Part shown: one piece after another, positions 5,775-8,056 of the stretch
Position numbering within the stretch: the stretch's first letter is position 1
Layout: every line of letters begins with the position of its first letter
DNA from: Methanoregulaceae archaeon
GTDB taxonomy: Archaea > Halobacteriota > Methanomicrobia > Methanomicrobiales > Methanospirillaceae
Reading direction: 5' to 3'
Assembly: GCA_028679275.1 (NCBI GenBank)
Contig: JAJRBV010000007.1
Span: 1-8,056 of the forward strand
DNA: 8,056 bases
Made by a program: the position numbers and the translations under genes
The notes under the pieces: generated by a model
Databases searched by the model: none
What the model was told of the DNA's origin: nothing
Seen by the model: only the letters and a program-made list of their open reading frames with translations

Positions 5775-6551
5775 TTAAAGAGCTCTGATCAGGGAGTCCC
5801 TGGTCACCAGCCCTGCCAGGCTTTCGCCCCGGACAACCGGAACAGAACTGATTTTCTTTGCAATCATCAGATTGATCACTTCATCAACCGCCGACCCGGC
5901 ACTTATCGACAGGACCGGTTTACTCATGATGTCCTTGACAAGGAGGTTCCTGATCCGGTGATCCTGATGTTTGTCATCGACAACCTCGCGGAAGTTCCGC
6001 ATTGCCACTGCAACATCCGTCTCCGTTACGATTCCAACAACCCTGTCCTGGTCGGTGACGATAAACCGGAGAATATTGTCATCGATCATCCTCCTTCGCA
6101 AATGGACCACCCGCTCTTCGGTGTCAATGGTGCAGGCCTCCTCGGTTACCTCATCAAGCGTGGCATTCGGGCGGTATACCTTGAGCAGATCCTCACCGGT
6201 TACTTTCCCAATAAGCCGGTGGTCATCGTCATACACAACGACAATCTTATATGCCTGGAGCAGCGGGATCAGGATCTCGATGTCCTGGTCAGGGTAGACG
6301 GTAGTGAAATCCTCTTCGACCGTGTTTGCCACATGGATTGAATTCGGCGAGATGGATGAATTCCGCTTGGTCCCCAGTTTTTCAGCAACACTCCTCCGTG
6401 ATACGATCCCGACAACGGAATTATTATTCATCACAATAAGCGGGTCAATTCCCTCATTCAGCATTTTATCGAGCGCTTCGGTTATCACTGCAGATTTTGC
6501 GATGGTAACCGGACGAGTCATGACATCCTTGACATAGAGTTCTTCGGTCAT
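5775..6551 (-). CDS. Protein with four CBS domains (third of the cluster)
   Basis: A 258-residue cytoplasmic protein made only of CBS repeats, which as a class bind adenine nucleotides, S-adenosylmethionine or metals as regulatory ligands. Approximate domains: 7-60 (VKDVMTRPVTI), 73-127, 131-186 and 203-258 (VKDIMSKPVLSI). The usual G-h-h-T/S-x-x-D ligand motif is seen as GKVTGED (115-121) and GIVTETD (173-179). It is altered in the first domain (GIVSRRS, no Asp) and in the last (GLVTRDS), so perhaps only the middle sites bind. No effector or DNA-binding domain, signal or membrane segment. The start ATG overlaps the preceding gene's stop by four bases (ATGA), implying coupling. Partner and ligand cannot be named from sequence. 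Confidence 0.93.
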   Translation of the reverse strand: MTEELYVKDVMTRPVTIAKSAVITEALDKMLNEGIDPLIVMNNNSVVGIVSRRSVAEKLGTKRNSSISPNSIHVANTVEEDFTTVYPDQDIEILIPLLQAYKIVVVYDDDHRLIGKVTGEDLLKVYRPNATLDEVTEEACTIDTEERVVHLRRRMIDDNILRFIVTDQDRVVGIVTETDVAVAMRNFREVVDDKHQDHRIRNLLVKDIMSKPVLSISAGSAVDEVINLMIAKKISSVPVVRGESLAGLVTRDSLIRAL

Positions 6552-7387
6552 TGTGCAACTTCCCTTAAAATATCGTCTCTTTTGATGATTCCCCTTATTA
6601 CCTGATCCTCAACAACAATAAGACTGTTTATACCCTGCTCCCGCATGATGGCGACGGCCTCCCGCACCTCCGCTCCGGGGGCTACCGTCACAACTGGCCG
6701 GGACATCAGGTCTTCAGCAACAGCCGCTGTCTCGTAGACATACCGCAGCATCTTTTTTCCTGCCGCCTCCTCCTTCCGGAGCCGGGTGATATCTTTTACC
6801 GGGATTTCTGCCTTTTCATTGGAATAAAGGAAAAATGCGAGGTTGCTCTCTGTGACGATCCCTGCAAGAGTACCATCGTTGTTCACCACCACAACCTTGT
6901 CGTTCCTCTCCCTCATGATGTCGATCACATGATCGAGGGAATGATACCGGCTCACGGTGATGACATCTTCCATCACATCCTCCACCCGTATCGAGAGAGA
7001 TGCGATTCGCGCAGACTTCATCAGGTCGGATTTTGTCACGATCCCCGCCATCTCGCAGGAGTCAACGACCGGGACTCCTGAAATATCGCATTCGATCATA
7101 CGTGATGCGACCTGGCCGATGGGGGTATCACTGGTGACCGTAACCGGATCCGGGGTCATGAGGACCGATACAGGGATACTGTCGATCGGCCTCCGGCGCC
7201 AGAGTGGTTCGCTCTGGCGGAGCCGGTATCCGATATCTTTCTTTGTGATGATCCCGGCAAGGACCGTCTTTTCCATGACAGGGAGCCGAGATATCCGGTG
7301 CTTCAGCATGAGGTTTCGGGTTCTTGCAACATTTTCAGCCGTCTCAACAACGTAGACCGGGGAGCTCATCACATCACCTGCTATCAT
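6548..7387 (-). CDS. Protein with four CBS domains (second of the cluster)
   Basis: A 279-residue protein formed of four CBS repeats at about 1-55 (MIAGDVMSSPVYVVE), 72-125 (VSVLMTPDPVTV), 133-187 (VEDVMEDVITV) and 223-276 (AEDLMSRPVVTV). Ligand-type motifs: GIITKKD (45-51), GIVTKSD (115-121), GIVTESN (177-183) and GIIKRDD (266-272), more complete than in its downstream neighbour. A charged linker rich in Lys/Arg/Glu (about 188-222) separates domains 3 and 4. The four-repeat layout resembles AMPK-gamma-like archaeal CBS proteins, but ligand and target are unknown. The start at 7387 has GTGATC at 7393-7398 overlapping the upstream stop; 7 nt separate the genes. It ends in an ATGA overlap with the next gene. 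Confidence 0.93.
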   Translation of the reverse strand: MIAGDVMSSPVYVVETAENVARTRNLMLKHRISRLPVMEKTVLAGIITKKDIGYRLRQSEPLWRRRPIDSIPVSVLMTPDPVTVTSDTPIGQVASRMIECDISGVPVVDSCEMAGIVTKSDLMKSARIASLSIRVEDVMEDVITVSRYHSLDHVIDIMRERNDKVVVVNNDGTLAGIVTESNLAFFLYSNEKAEIPVKDITRLRKEEAAGKKMLRYVYETAAVAEDLMSRPVVTVAPGAEVREAVAIMREQGINSLIVVEDQVIRGIIKRDDILREVAQ

Positions 7388-7394
7388 GTCAGGA

Positions 7395-8056
7395 TCACTT
7401 CCTCGAGAGGGCTTTCACCAGGTCAAACTCGGTCACAAGACCCACGAGCCGGGTATTCTCAATCACCGGGAGGGCCCCGACATTCCGATCGAGCATATCC
7501 CTTGCGGCCTCGTTGATGCTCCTTTCGGGCGATGTGGTGAACAGTCTTCCCGACACGAGATTCCGTACGGGAAGACTCATCACTTCTGCAACATCTCCCG
7601 TTTCCAGTTGCGAAAAGACCTTTTTTGTCCCGAGGTATTTCATGATATCCGTTGTGGTAATAATCCCGTACAGGACGTCATTACTCACTACCGGAAGTCT
7701 CCGGAACCGGTGGGTAGTCATGTCACGGGTCACATTCCGGATAGGGCAGTCCGGATCGGTTACCCTGAGCGAGGTGCTCATGATGTCATTGACACAAAGC
7801 CCGGACTTCTCGGTTGCAAGCACCCGCATCACGTCCCGCTCTGTCACAATCCCTACCAGCACCCCATCGTGATCCACGATCGGCATCCCCCCGACTTTCC
7901 TGTTGACGATGATATCAATCGCATCATTGATAGTCGCGGAATCCGGGAGAGTTGTCATCTGCTGGGTCATGACACTCCGGACCCCTTCATTAATCGCTGA
8001 CAGGAGATTCCCGTTGTGCTTGACCTGAACGAGGTTGAACTTGTCACCGCCCCCCA
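7395..8056 (-). CDS. Multi-CBS-domain protein (first of the cluster), N-terminus outside the window
   Basis: 219 complete codons are visible and the frame stays open to the window edge. The visible N-terminal part includes GGGDKFNLVQVKHNGNLLSA, a linker-like stretch, followed by VRSVMTQQMTTLPD, which opens a CBS domain. Three CBS domains are seen: SVMTQQ... with GIVTERD; VNDIMSTSL... with GIITTTD; and VAEVMSLPV... with GLVTEFD, the last with an insert (RNLVSGRLFTTSPERS). All three ligand motifs keep the Asp. The ATG at 7970 lies inside the first visible CBS domain (the SVM Met) and is not taken as the start. By analogy with the next two genes a fourth CBS domain is expected upstream, beyond the window. 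The TGA at 7397-7395 precedes the next gene by 7 nt. Confidence 0.9.
   Translation of the reverse strand, partial: GGGDKFNLVQVKHNGNLLSAINEGVRSVMTQQMTTLPDSATINDAIDIIVNRKVGGMPIVDHDGVLVGIVTERDVMRVLATEKSGLCVNDIMSTSLRVTDPDCPIRNVTRDMTTHRFRRLPVVSNDVLYGIITTTDIMKYLGTKKVFSQLETGDVAEVMSLPVRNLVSGRLFTTSPERSINEAARDMLDRNVGALPVIENTRLVGLVTEFDLVKALSRK

Noticed and set aside
5923..7799. Near-repeats of about 23 bases at 5923-5945, 6517-6539 and 7777-7799 (tCATGAnnTCnTTGACA type)
   Set aside because: They encode the opening V-K/N-D-I/V-M motif of CBS domains, so they reflect protein repeats and not a DNA element or CRISPR.
7386..8000. Plus-strand open frame of 204 codons opposite the first CBS gene
   Set aside because: Antisense shadow of CBS repeats; the translation is His/Pro/Arg-rich without domain structure.

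Overview
The window looks like a piece of a euryarchaeal chromosome, most likely a methanogen of the order Methanomicrobiales. The order-level placement is an inference from protein style and gene order. It carries the conserved archaeal 'alpha-type' ribosomal/RNA polymerase gene order, archaeal-only polymerase subunits (RpoD, RpoN, RpoK), the archaeal ribosomal protein eL18, tRNA genes without an encoded CCA, and an RpoD with two ferredoxin-type 4Fe-4S motifs of the kind known in methanogens. Every gene supported here is on the minus strand, so the biological reading direction runs from high to low coordinates.

Reading in that direction: (1) 8056-5775, three adjacent genes encoding proteins made almost entirely of CBS domains. 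The first is cut by the window edge and shows three CBS domains; the other two have four each. They are packed tightly (7-nt gap, then a 4-nt ATGA overlap) and end in a short T-run. (2) 5698-4724, a stand-alone deoxyhypusine synthase family gene with its own TATA-like promoter and an inverted repeat over its stop codon. (3) 4593-1, the long ribosomal/polymerase operon: tRNA-Ser(GCU), rps13, rps4, rps11, rpoD, rpl18e, rpl13, rps9, rpoN, tRNA-Pro(CGG), rpoK and the N-terminal part of eno (enolase), which runs off the window.

The operon joins translation (five ribosomal proteins, two tRNAs), transcription (three polymerase subunits) and a glycolysis/gluconeogenesis enzyme. Gaps between protein genes are 3-32 nt or short overlaps, usually with a clear Shine-Dalgarno sequence. 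The tRNA-Pro gene starts at the very next base after the rpoN stop codon, so tRNA excision would cut the messenger there. A TATA-like element about 65 nt upstream of tRNA-Ser is the only promoter candidate I see for the block.

The points most worth a second look are the deoxyhypusine synthase homologue, which seems to lack several spermidine-pocket residues of the human enzyme, the cluster of three effector-less CBS proteins, the Fe-S and Cys-rich RpoD, and the direct rpoN/tRNA-Pro junction. No mobile element, CRISPR array or sign of recent transfer was seen.
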